From Laetiporus sulphureus 93-53 (lineage: Eukaryota; Basidiomycota; Agaricomycetes; Polyporales; Laetiporaceae): a stretch of DNA of 64,000 bases. Positions 37,085 through 47,200 of this stretch are shown here, in pieces. The notes under the pieces are model-generated. The model was not told the origin of the DNA. It made no database searches and was given only the letters and a program-made list of their open reading frames with translations. Made by a program: the position numbers and the translations under genes. How positions within the stretch are numbered: the first letter of the stretch is position 1; the number at the start of each line of letters is the position of its first letter. The stretch covers positions 1,311,663 through 1,375,662 of the forward strand of contig NW_024468511.1 in the NCBI RefSeq assembly GCF_001632365.1. Reading direction: 5' to 3'.

Positions 37085-38098
37085 TCTTCAGTTTTCTGTT
37101 TCAATGAGGCTTTTTTGCATCTTTAGACTTTTTAGTTGTGTTAACTGTCATATGTCAGAAATTGTGATGCTCTGATTTATTCAGTAGATAGAGTTGATTA
37201 TTACCTCTGTCTTAGATATATATAGTTCCATTTGTGGTCTATAGAAGATGATCAATGCATTTACAGTGACATCTTTAACTATATCGAGCAGCCTTTCATT
37301 TACAATGCAGCTTGACTATCTCATTCAAAGCCATAGATCTCGGAATATTTGTACAAGTAAATCCGAGATGCTGCCAGTCAATGCATAGTTATCAAAGCCT
37401 TAAACAACAATAGTGCCTTTATATACAGACACTCTGAAAAGACAGTTTTACATAAACTTGCAATGTTAAAGATCAGTCTTGCAAACACTTAATGTACACA
37501 TTGTTAGACCTTGTGTGACTGTAAGAGTTCAAATCTGTCATAGCAAAACTGAATATAAATTGTCACCTGACTTCTCACAATAGTGGTCATCAGCCATAAT
37601 ACAAATAATCTTCATGAGCTGGTGCCTGATGGAAACAACTTTTCAGGTAGCCTATATAATTTGATTAGCTTAATAAAAAGTATTTTCAGAATCAGCTTGT
37701 TATACTGCAAAGGTCTTATCTTTCACTGTGCCAATAAACCCTGTGCATCATTGGTAACACAACAGTCTGTAGCCTTTGCCCTGTAGCCTTATTGATGTTG
37801 ATTATGACTGACGTGTCACATTATAGAGTCAATTTCTTAAGATGAATCTATTTCAATCATGAAAGATATTTCATAAACCTCTCAGTGTTTCAAAATTTGT
37901 CTCATTAGAAGAGCTTTACCAATTCACAGAATTCACAGCATTATTTCTGGCCTTGAGCATTTATGCTAGCCCTTTTGCTATTTGTTGTCTTGTGATATGC
38001 TTCACAGGTGGACTAAAGCATTTTTAATCTCAAGTACCTTCAAGCATTTTTACTTTTATTATTATTTAAGACTGTAGAAAGTTTTAGATAGATAAATT
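37085..38098 (+). repeat. 1 kb direct repeat, copy 2
   Basis: Near-identical to 25543-26555. Its right end abuts the outer end of the giant inverted repeat within about 3 bp. Confidence 0.9.
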
Positions 38099-38436
38099 AT
38101 GATTTCTGAGATACGAAGAAAGAGTTTGTACAGGACCAGGCACTTAGAGCGTCTATGCAGCATTTTTTCGTCCCCGTGGGATACTTAAACAAAGCGTGAA
38201 ACCGTAGACCATTACAAAGTGGTTTCATTTTCCACCCCTGTCCTGAGGTTAGGAGAGGGCCCTTCCTTCAAATTTTTCTTACTAGATAACATTTTGTTCT
38301 TACTGCTGTTTGTTATCTTTTCTAATGAGCATACAAGCCGGAGTTTGAACCTGCATGATGTGGCTGATCCAAACAGGTGCAAATATTCAGAGCCATCACA
38401 GCACTGAATTTGCTAGGGTTAATGCCTGAAGGGCTG

Positions 38437-38535
38437 ATGGCTTCAAAACCATTCAAACCACTGTATTGAATGGCTTCAAAGCGATCCAAACCATGGCATT
38501 CAATGGCTTCAAAGCGGTTTAAACCATGGCATTCA
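38437..38535 (+). repeat. ~33 bp tandem repeat
   Basis: About three units resembling GGCTTCAAAGCGATCCAAAC followed by CATGGCATTCAAT. An inverted copy is at 50668-50766 and a longer array at 55993-56160. Confidence 0.7.
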
Positions 38536-41011
38536 CCATTTTGTGATGTAGAATGAATGGTTTAACATTTTTCGGACTTATTATAGTCTCTACTTGAGAA
38601 ATGAGAATAGATCTCTACATTTTATTGCTCTACACTTCAACTTCTTCATTCTGAGCATACAAAAACAAGTCCTATTGATGCAATTGAAGTTTTCCGCACC
38701 AGAGTAGATTAATTGGCCTTATTTGGCTTTGATGGCTAAGCCACAGCTCTTGGTGTGGCTAATGACTTTCCAAGCTTGCTGCATATGCTTTTGTTGCTCG
38801 AAAAATGTGTAGAAGCAACGAGATTATGACTAAAGGCTTAATAGAGTATACAAATAGTTTGTGCACAGCTTCAACAATGCATTTTTACAGTAACATTCAA
38901 AGCTGCTGTGGCTAACCTTTTAATGCTTAGATATGACTTATAACTTGAAACCTTGACCTGCACAGTGGAGTGTATTGTATCCTAATACCTCACTTCATAT
39001 GCTGTTTCTTCATTTCATCTAAACAAGCAGAATGGTTAATGTAATCTGAGTTCTCAGCCACAATGGTAAATTTGATTGCTCTTATTTGCCTTTAGTGGCT
39101 GAGCCACAGCTTCAAGTGTGGCTAATGGTTTTCTGAGGGTATTACATATGTTTCTCTTGCTGGAAAGATGCACAGAAGAAGAGACATAATGAGTAAAGGC
39201 TTTATACGATATCTGAAATATATAAATGATCTATGCACAGCTTCAACAATGAATTTCTACAATAACACTTAGTGCTGCTGTGGCTGAACTGAAAAACCTT
39301 AGCAGGCTTAGACATTGTTGACAATTTGATATGTAGACATGTACAATAGAGTATACTGCATGCTGATGCTTCACTTTGTATGCTATTTCCTCATTTCATC
39401 CATACAAGCAGAATAGGTGAGACAATCTGAGTCTTCAGCCACCATGATAAACTGTTGAAAATTCTGATCCATATTTTGACTTTTTATAATGTTGGACCAC
39501 ATGGATAATACACAGTACACTATATCTTCATCCCCTGCAATGAGAACATCATGCAGATTATTTTCCGGCTCAAGATTTGAGGCTACAGGATGTCAGCCAT
39601 CCAAATTTCCACACTTTAAGTTGCCACAATGCGCAAATAAGATCAAATTATGATGTTTGTCATTGGTGCAACTAGCTAGTTGCCCGAACGATAGATGTCA
39701 TAGCTTGGCATTGTGCACACAATGCTTTGAGATAATCTCAATCTCATTCCTTCAAAATTGAAAGATCTTCTTCCTGAGGCTCTGGGGCCTCAGAACATCA
39801 TGCTTTTAGTCCGAAAAATGTTAATTTTGCCTACGCTCATAGAGCGCTGGGTTTGAATCGGAGTTTCAATTGACAAGGTGGCTGATCCAAATAACTGCAA
39901 ATACTCATGGCCAATCAGAGTGCTGTATCTGCAGTCAATATTCATCAAATTAATTGAATGCTTTCAAAACACTTCAAACATTTGCATTTCATCATTTTCT
40001 GCTGTGTCTAATCTGGCCAACAGTATGCTATCATCTGAGTAATGTATCATTTAGCATTTTCCGAAGTTATGACACTTTTTATTCCTTGTTTAATCAATAA
40101 TTGTTGCAATTAAGTTTTCAGCCACCTTAATTTTCACTGTTGCCCTTCTATCTTCAGATTGGCTGCTGCTATACTCACGGATAATATAGCACTAGAAAGC
40201 CATTCCTTTCAGCTTTCAAATAAGCATCTGTTGATCAAATATTTATGCTTTGTTTTGAAAATATATGCAATTCTATCGGGCTCACTCATTTACACACCTT
40301 TGTCACTAACAATTCAAAGACTCCCAACCTAAAAGCCCTGGTACTTGGTTAATCAACCCTTTGCCTTAAGCACTCCCTTAAGCCATCTATGTACACTTTT
40401 GATCAAACTCTGATGCACAAACCTGTCAATACCCTCTCATTTCTTTTTCAATTGCTTTTACAATTCTGTAATGTTCTCATATCTTGCTAATGTGTTTTTT
40501 GAGATGACTTCAAATATGATATATGAAATTAAGATTTGACAATTGATCAGACCATACCATAGTCTTGAGGATATTCTTCTTAAGCCATCTTCATGTCTGT
40601 TTAAAGTTATGCTTGAACGTATTATCTCCTTCACACTTTTGCTGTAATGCTTTCAGCCACTCTGAAGCTCATTTCACAAAATGCTAACATAAAGGTCAGA
40701 CTCATCTTGTTATCAATCCTACAAGTATACAGCCTCACATCATGAGTGATGTGTCAACATCTTCATAATATAGCAAATCTGAATATGTATTCAGCTAGAC
40801 AAGTTCTAGCCATGCCATGTTTGATGTTTCAAAGTATGAGTTGTATAGAGCATCAGGGTGTGATCAAAAGCATATATATACTATACAACATACTCAATGA
40901 ACATGGTGAGTGTGATTATATTTATTTATAGCCGACTTTTAGCTTAAAAAAGTGAATAATTGTGAGGGCTACAGAATCTATAACTTTGTTGGTCACTCAG
41001 AATTTGCAAAC

Positions 41012-42000
41012 CAAGTTTCAGATAATGAAAAGCTTTTCAGAGGCCACTCTCAATATTTTGACACAGCTCAAAATGGCAGATATTTTGAAGTTTCACCAAG
41101 ATTCATGACATTCTCAGGGTATAGATTGAATGCTCAGGAAGGGAGTCAGAGGAGCTTAAGGATCTGAATGATGACCCCAATCAAGTTTCAGATAACAGAA
41201 AGCTTTTCTGAGGTCACTCTGAATATTTTGACACAGCTTAAAATAACAGATATTTTTAAAGTATCACCAAGGTTCATGACATTCTGAGGGTGTGGATTAA
41301 TGCTCAGGAAGGGAATCAGGAATGCTTAAGGACCTGAATGATGTTTTCAACCAAGTTCCAGATGATGGAAAGCAGTTCTGAGGCCACTCTGAATATTTAA
41401 CACAGCTCAAAATGACAGATATTTTGAAGTGTCAACAAGATTCATGACATATTGGAGCTGTAGAATGAATGCTCAGAAAGGACATCAAAAAAGCTTTGGG
41501 GACCTGAATGATGTTTCCAATCAAGTTTAAGATAATGGAAAGCAGTTTTGAGCCCACTGTGAATATTCTAACACAGCTCAACTTATGCAGTACTGCCAAG
41601 GTTCATGACATTCTGGGGGTGTGGATTGAATGCTGAGGAAGGGAATCAGGGAAGCTTAGTGACCTGAATGATGTTTTCAATTAAGTTTTGAATGATGAAA
41701 AGCAGTTCTGAGGCCACTCTGAATATTTTGATACATCTTAAAATGGCAGATATGTTAAAGTATCACCAAGGTTCATGACATTCTGAAGGGGTGAATTGAA
41801 TGCTCACAAAGGGGGTCAGAGAGGCATAGGGACCTGAATGATGGCCCAACCAAGTTTCAGATAATGGAAAGCAGTTCTGAGCCCACTGTGAATATTTTGA
41901 CACAGCTTAAAATGGAAGGTATTTTGAAGTATCACCAAGGTTTATAAAGAATATCAGAACCTCAGAAATCATTTCTGCCAGAAATGGCCCTCTTATCCAA
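41012..42000 (+). repeat. ~170 bp tandem satellite (about six units)
   Basis: Unit starts (CAAGTTTCAGATAATGGAAA-like) at 41012, 41182, 41352, 41522, 41682 and 41851: spacing 170, 170, 170, 160 and 169. Each unit also has GAGGCCACTCTGAATATT, AAAATGGCAGATATTTTG and AAGGTTCATGACATTCTG. Single units occur at about 33060, 51510-51960, 57410-57680 and 58970-59170. Confidence 0.9.
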
Positions 42001-42002
42001 GT

Positions 42003-42706
42003 AATTGTGAGGGCTACAGAACCTACAAGTATGTCAGCCACTCAGAATCTGCAAATCAAGTTTAAGATAATGAAATCTCTTTTGAGGCCACTCTGAATAT
42101 TTTGATACAGCTTAAAATGGCAGATATCTTGAAGTATCTTGTCACGATCATCTACACTGCCATATTTGCAGCATGATTACTAGCCATAAGCTTGTAATTT
42201 CCCTTGTGGAGTATCTTCGAAAACTGCTATCTTTGTCTCATAATTCTTTTCCTCCTCTTCTGATTAATGAATAGCAATGTAATACTGATCAGAATTGAGA
42301 TCTGGACATGGGCTGACAATGAGACCAGCAGCTCCTACTTTCAGGTTTGCTTGCAGACCTGTTAGATTTGAGCTGAGAGAAAGATAATGACTTTCTCACC
42401 AATTTTGATGTGCATTTCAACCTGCTCATGAGAGCACACCATTAAAACCTTGCTGCAGCCCTTATGAGAGAATTTGCATTATGTGCATCACCTCCTCTCT
42501 TTCAGCATGATGCAGTCTAAGTCTTTTCTAAAGCATCGAAAACACTGCTCTCACAGTCTGCCATGGATGACATTACCATAAATGTTAGCAGCAATAACAA
42601 AGAGTGCATCACTGACTATGCTGTCAGACTCAAAATTTGCTGACATATTTCACTTCTCGGTGACAACAAGTGCAGATTTAGATTCAGCAATGATGGTGGC
42701 AGCATC
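42003..42706. other. Spacer segment inside the giant inverted repeat
   Basis: Starts with one more partial satellite unit (to about 42140), then unique AT-rich DNA without a recognised gene. Confidence 0.45.
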
Positions 42707-43878
42707 CACTAGGTGAAACAATCAATAATTTGAGGTGAAAGATGATAAAAATATCAAAGAAAAAGTTTAAATCTTTTAAGCATCTTCACTGTCAATTTGT
42801 AATAAAAGTATTTAAAATATTTTTAACATCTTTTGTTGTGAAATATAATCAAAAGATTGAAAGGAGATTGCATGAAATATGAATAATCATTTTGTCAATC
42901 ATTTTACAATCTTTCATACAAAACTATGATGAACAAGTTCAAAATCTTTTTTCACTCTTTTTTGATCAAAGATGATTAAAATATTGTGACTATGTCACAT
43001 CTTTGTTTTCATATACTAAGCTAGTACTAAGATATGGAGGTTAATACTCAGGTTTATATATTAGCACTATACTAGTGCTATAGTCAGAAGAGTAAGACTA
43101 AGATTCTAATGTTAGCAGTATGCTAAAACTAAGATTTAAATGCTAGTACTATGCTAGTATTAAGGCCTGAAGGTTAGTACTAAGCTAGTACTAAGGTCTG
43201 CAGATTAGTACTAAGGTTTGAAGGTTAGTAACAAAGTCCAAATGTTAGTACTATGCTAGTACTAAGGTCTGAAGGCTAGCACTATGCTAGTACTAAGCTA
43301 GTACCAAGGTCTGAAGGTTAGTACTATGCTAGTGCTAAGGTCTGAAGGCTAGTACTAGTCTGGTACTAGCGTAGTACTAGCATTCAGACTTTAGTACTAG
43401 CTGAATGCTAGCATAGTACTAACCTTCAAACTCTAGTACTAGCATTGAAATCTTAGTATTAGCATACTGCTAACATTAGAATCTTAGTCTCACTTTTCTA
43501 ACTATAGCACTAGTATAGTGTTGACATATAAACCTGAGTATTAACCTCCATATCTTAGTACTAGCTTAATATATGAAAACAAGAGTGTGACATAGTCACG
43601 ATATTTTCATCATCTTTGATCAAAAAAGAGTAAAAAAAGATTTTGAACTTTTCATCATAGTTTTATATGAAAGATTGTCAAATGATTGAAGGAATAATTA
43701 TTAATATTTCATCCAATCTTTTTTCAATCTTTTTATTATCTTTCACAACAAAAGATGTTAAAAATATTTTGATAAATACTTTTATCACAAATTGACAGTG
43801 AAGATGCTTAAAAGATTTGAACTTTTTCTTCAATATCTATCAGTTTTCACCTCAGATTATTGATTGTTTCACCCAGTG
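42707..43878. mobile_element. Foldback element B
   Basis: 1172 bp. The left end is CACTAGGTGAAACAATCAAT and the right end GATTGTTTCACCCAGTG. The arms are long inverted copies (several hundred bp). The core (43020-43570) is an array of AGTACTAAGGTCTGAAGG-type units that itself turns palindromic near 43365. It sits directly left of gypsy integrase sequence. No transposase. Confidence 0.85.
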
Positions 43879-43879
43879 A

Positions 43880-44662
43880 ATGTCATCGGCCTATCATCCG
43901 CAGACCGATGGTCAGACAGAAAGAACAAATCAATAGTTAGAACAATATCTTCATATCTATACAGACAAGCACGTGGAAGACTGGAGTATATTACTTCCCA
44001 TCACTGAATTTGTCTATAACAATCAGGCCTTAGAAGTCACTAAGAACTCACCATTCTTTGTCAAATATGGTAGACATCCCCATGCAGAACTCACAGTAAT
44101 AGACATCATTAAACATTTTATGCTAGACTCAATAATGCAGACATGAGTAGAAGTGCAAGAGCAAGCAAAGGCAGCTTTATCATTGGCAGCTGAACACATA
44201 TAATGGTATTACAATCAATCTGTACGACCTGCACCATTCAAAGTCAGAGACCAAGTAATGCTCTTCACAAAAAATTGACATACGTCAGGAGCCAAACTGG
44301 CCCAATGGAGAGATGGACCTTTCAAAATTGTAGAAAAACTAGGATCAGTTACATATCAACTCAAAATGCCATTGCAATACAATGTTCATCCAGTTTTTCA
44401 TGCATTAAAGCTCACACTCTACCAAAAAGATGCAATACCTGAAAGCACACTCAGACCCCGTCTCCCAATTAAAAAGAAAACTGATGAAAAATGAAAAGTC
44501 AAATATATGTAGACTCCCGATAAACTTCAATACTTGGTACATTGAAAAGGCTACTCCAAAGCAGAAGAAACTTGGGAACCAGCCACTAATTTGAAGAAAT
44601 CTCCACATCTAATCAAGGACTTCTACAGAAATATCTGAACGCACCCCAACCAATATCTCTAA
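43880..44662 (+). pseudogene. Gypsy integrase C-terminus plus chromodomain
   Basis: One continuous frame, 260 codons. Integrase: SSAYHPQTDGQTERTNQ, then DWSILLPITEFVYNNQAL and NSPFFVKYGRHPHAEL. The GPY/F module follows: AKLAQWRDGPFKIVEKLG and TYQLKMPLQYNVHPVFHALK. Chromodomain: DKLQYLVH-stop-KGYSKAEETWEP, then ATNLKKSPHLIKDFYR. About eight internal stops are present; several sit where Trp, Gln or Arg is expected, in line with C-to-T or G-to-A change. Chromodomains guide such elements to heterochromatin. Confidence 0.87.
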
Positions 44663-45207
44663 TAGATACAAATCCAATTGATGGTGTATTTTTCTCAAGG
44701 AGAAAAGGTCATATTTATGACCCTGCCACTGATACAATTCAGATATACGACCAGGATAGAGATGATTGAGACATGACATTAGATCTTCAATGAACAGTAG
44801 ACAATTTCAGTGCTACCACACCACGATATGCATATGAACACGATGCTGGAAGGGATTTAGCAGCTTTCAAACCAACAACAATCTGAGCATGATCATGAGG
44901 ATTAATATGCACAGGTTTACATTTCACCACCCTAAGGGAAACATATGGTTGAATTGCACCACGAAGTGATTTGGCTCTCAAGGGAATTAATGTAAGAGCT
45001 GATGTAATTGACAGAGGATATATGGGTAAAATCAAGATTTTACTCGTAAATAATACCGATAATGACTTTCAAGTCAATACTGGTGACTGAGTCACTCAGC
45101 TGATTATTGAACATATTCTCAACCCTGTCATTTCACTGGTTGACACTCTCAACCCTACAGCAAGATAAAATTGTGGATTTGGTTCAACAGGAGATAATTA
45201 TTTCTAG
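44656..45207 (+). pseudogene. dUTPase encoded downstream of the chromodomain
   Basis: This frame overlaps the end of the chromodomain frame (shifted -1). All five trimeric-dUTPase motifs can be seen: AGRDLAAF (motif 1), [15 protein letters not shown] (2), [17 protein letters not shown] (3), stop-VTQLIIEHI (4) and NCGFGSTGDNYF (5). The stops are TGA where Arg (CGA) is usual in motifs 2 and 4, so CpG deamination explains them. dUTPase hydrolyses dUTP and keeps uracil out of DNA, including reverse transcripts. The enzyme here is dead. Could it be a host dUTPase next to the element? Its position between chromodomain and LTR argues for a retrotransposon domain. Confidence 0.85.
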
Positions 45208-45258
45208 AAAGCATATAAAAAGCCAAATTTGGGATGAACTGTCTAGAACAGGGGGTAC

Positions 45259-45490
45259 TGTCACAGATTTTCAAGTTTTCACTTTACACGTAACTACAAA
45301 AGATCACATGAACCTAGTGCTAGGCTATCTAAAAAAAATGAACTGGTACGCGAAGTACTGATAGTCCTATGTGCTCCTCAAGTTGAGATCTAGTCACGTA
45401 ATAACCACACATGTGACAAGTTGTGCAGATATTAGATAAGCCTAACATATACAGTAATATCATCCCACCTAGAAGACACAGTCAGACTCT
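45259..45490 (+). repeat. Likely 3' LTR fragment of the gypsy element
   Basis: Starts TGTCACAGATTTTCAAG right after a purine-rich tract and runs until foldback element C cuts it. No second LTR is left for comparison. Confidence 0.5.
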
Positions 45491-46727
45491 CACTAAGTGA
45501 AACAATCAATAATTTGAGGTGAAAGATGGTAAAAATATTGAAGGAAAAGTTCAAATCATTTTAGCATCTTTACTGTCAATTTGTGACAAGAGGATTCAAA
45601 ATATTATTAACATTTTTGCTTGTTAAAGATGATGAAAAGATCGAAAAAAGATTGGACGACATATTAGCAATCATTTTCAATTATTCTACAATCTTTTAGA
45701 CAAAGTTATAATAAAAAGTTTTAAAATCTTTTTTATTCTTTTCTTATCAAATATAATGCATATATTGTGACCATGTCACATCATTATCATTTTATACTAA
45801 GCTAATATTAGAATATAAAGGTTAATACTTAGGTTCAAATGTTAGTGCTATCTCTTGAAGCCTTAGTACTAGCATAGTGTTGATCTCTATATCTTAGCAC
45901 TAGCATAGTACCAGCATATGCTAGTGGTACTAACCTTCAGACTGTAGTACTAGCATAGTGTTGATCTCTACATCTTAGCACTAGCATAGTACCAGCATAT
46001 GCTAGTAGTACTAACCTTCAGACTGTAGTACTAGCTTGATACTAGCATGGTACTAGCATTTGAACCTTAGTACTAGCATAGTAATACATTTTGAAGCTGT
46101 AGTACTAGCATAGTACTAATGTTTAGACCTTAGTATCAGCGTAGTACTAGCATAGTACTAGCATTCAGACCTTAGTACTAGCATAGTGCTAGCCTTTAAA
46201 CCTTAGTACTAGCTTAGTACTAGCATAGTACTAACATTGAAACTTGAGTACTAGTTTAGTGCTAGCATAGCACTAACCTTCAAACCTTAGTACTAATCTG
46301 CAGACCTTAATACTAGCTTAGTACTAGCATAGTACTAACCTTCAGACCTTAATACTAGTATAGTGCTAATATATGTATAAACCTGAAGTATTAACCTCCA
46401 TATCTTAGTACTAGCTTAATATATGAAAACAAGAGTGTGACGTAGTCACAATATTTTCATCGTCTTTGATCAAAAAAGAGTGAAAAAAGATTATAAAACT
46501 TTCATCATAGCTTTGTATGAAAGACTGTCAAATAATTGAAGGAATAATTATTAATATTTCATCCAATCTCTTTTCAATCTTTTCATCATCTTTCACAACA
46601 AAAGAGGTTAAAAATATGTTAAATACTTTTATCACAAATTGGTAGTGAAGATGCTTAAAAGATTTGAACTTTTTCTTCAATATTTTCATCATCTTTCACC
46701 TCAAATTATTGATTGCTTCACCCAGTG
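45491..46727. mobile_element. Foldback element C
   Basis: 1237 bp. Left end CACTAAGTGAAACAATCAAT, right end TTGATTGCTTCACCCAGTG-like (GATTGCTTCACCCAGTG). Long inverted arms surround a core (45880-46400) dominated by CTTAGTACTAGCATAGTACT-type units, including a ~70 bp block repeated in tandem at about 45885-46030. Confidence 0.85.
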
Positions 46728-47200
46728 GTTGAAAATGATACAACCTGGCAGGCCATCAGTAGGATGCTTCATGTCATCCTCGACTAGTGCTTTCTTGTTC
46801 ACAGTGAACATATGCTCCTCCACCTCCATCACATCATTTGTCACAATATGTAGTGGCTCCAGATATGTGATCTGGGCAGTACGGAGGGGAACTTCTGAGA
46901 AGCAGGCAGTGAGCAGTTTGCATTCAGCATGTGCATCATGGTGTTCTATAGATGAAGCATTGTCAGTGAGATGTCATTTCTAACATGGTGCAATTTTGGC
47001 TTATCAAATTTGTGATCAGGAACTGATGATATGTTGAATAGCTTTGTACTCTAGAGACAAGCTGGTGCATCCTGTGAGAGAGATAAGCAAATCATCGAAT
47101 AGTGAGATGCTGCATGAAATGGTGGCCACTGCTGACAAGTCTGCTTGAGAAATCTATAACTAAGCATTTGTCTGCATTGCCCAGTATCCTGTTCATCTGT
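46728..47200 (-). pseudogene. Unidentified protein fragment
   Basis: On the minus strand about 46970 to 46730 an open frame reads EHHDAHAECKLLTACFSEVP, then PLHIVTNDVMEVEEHMFTVN. It looks protein-like, with no stop, but I do not recognise the family. The remainder to 47200 is unassigned. Confidence 0.4.

Larger units (their letters stand above)
38101..42002 (+). repeat. Giant inverted repeat, left arm
   Basis: About 3.9 kb whose reverse complement is 47201-51102. Positions pair so that left plus right equals 89203 throughout, meaning no net indel between the arms. Several stretches compared by eye are identical; the outermost ~90 bp differ at about ten sites, mostly CpG against TG/CA. It begins GATTTCTGAGATACGAAG and ends with the conserved motif (ATTTCTGCCAGAAATGG, then ATCCAAGT). 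It belongs to the dispersed family also at 55669-60055. No gene was recognised. Confidence 0.92.
43879..45490 (+). mobile_element. Ty3/gypsy chromovirus-type retrotransposon, 3' part, with dUTPase
   Basis: Contains the end of integrase, a chromodomain, a dUTPase reading frame and, after the purine-rich AACAGGGGGTAC, a likely 3' LTR start (TGTCACAGATTTTC at 45259). It is truncated on both sides by foldback elements B and C. Many in-frame nonsense codons but no frameshift were found in the integrase-chromodomain part. Confidence 0.85.

Noticed and set aside
25543..38098. The 1 kb direct repeats as LTRs of a large retroelement
   Set aside because: No TG/CA ends, no target duplication, no pol between them in the right place and order.
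40952..41167. Identical frames in the two palindrome arms (40952/48036, 40746/48272, 38219/50796)
   Set aside because: They are the same DNA in inverted orientation, lying in satellite or repeat sequence.
43020..43570. CRISPR-like array of short repeats
   Set aside because: Eukaryotic DNA, irregular unit lengths and orientations, no unique spacers.
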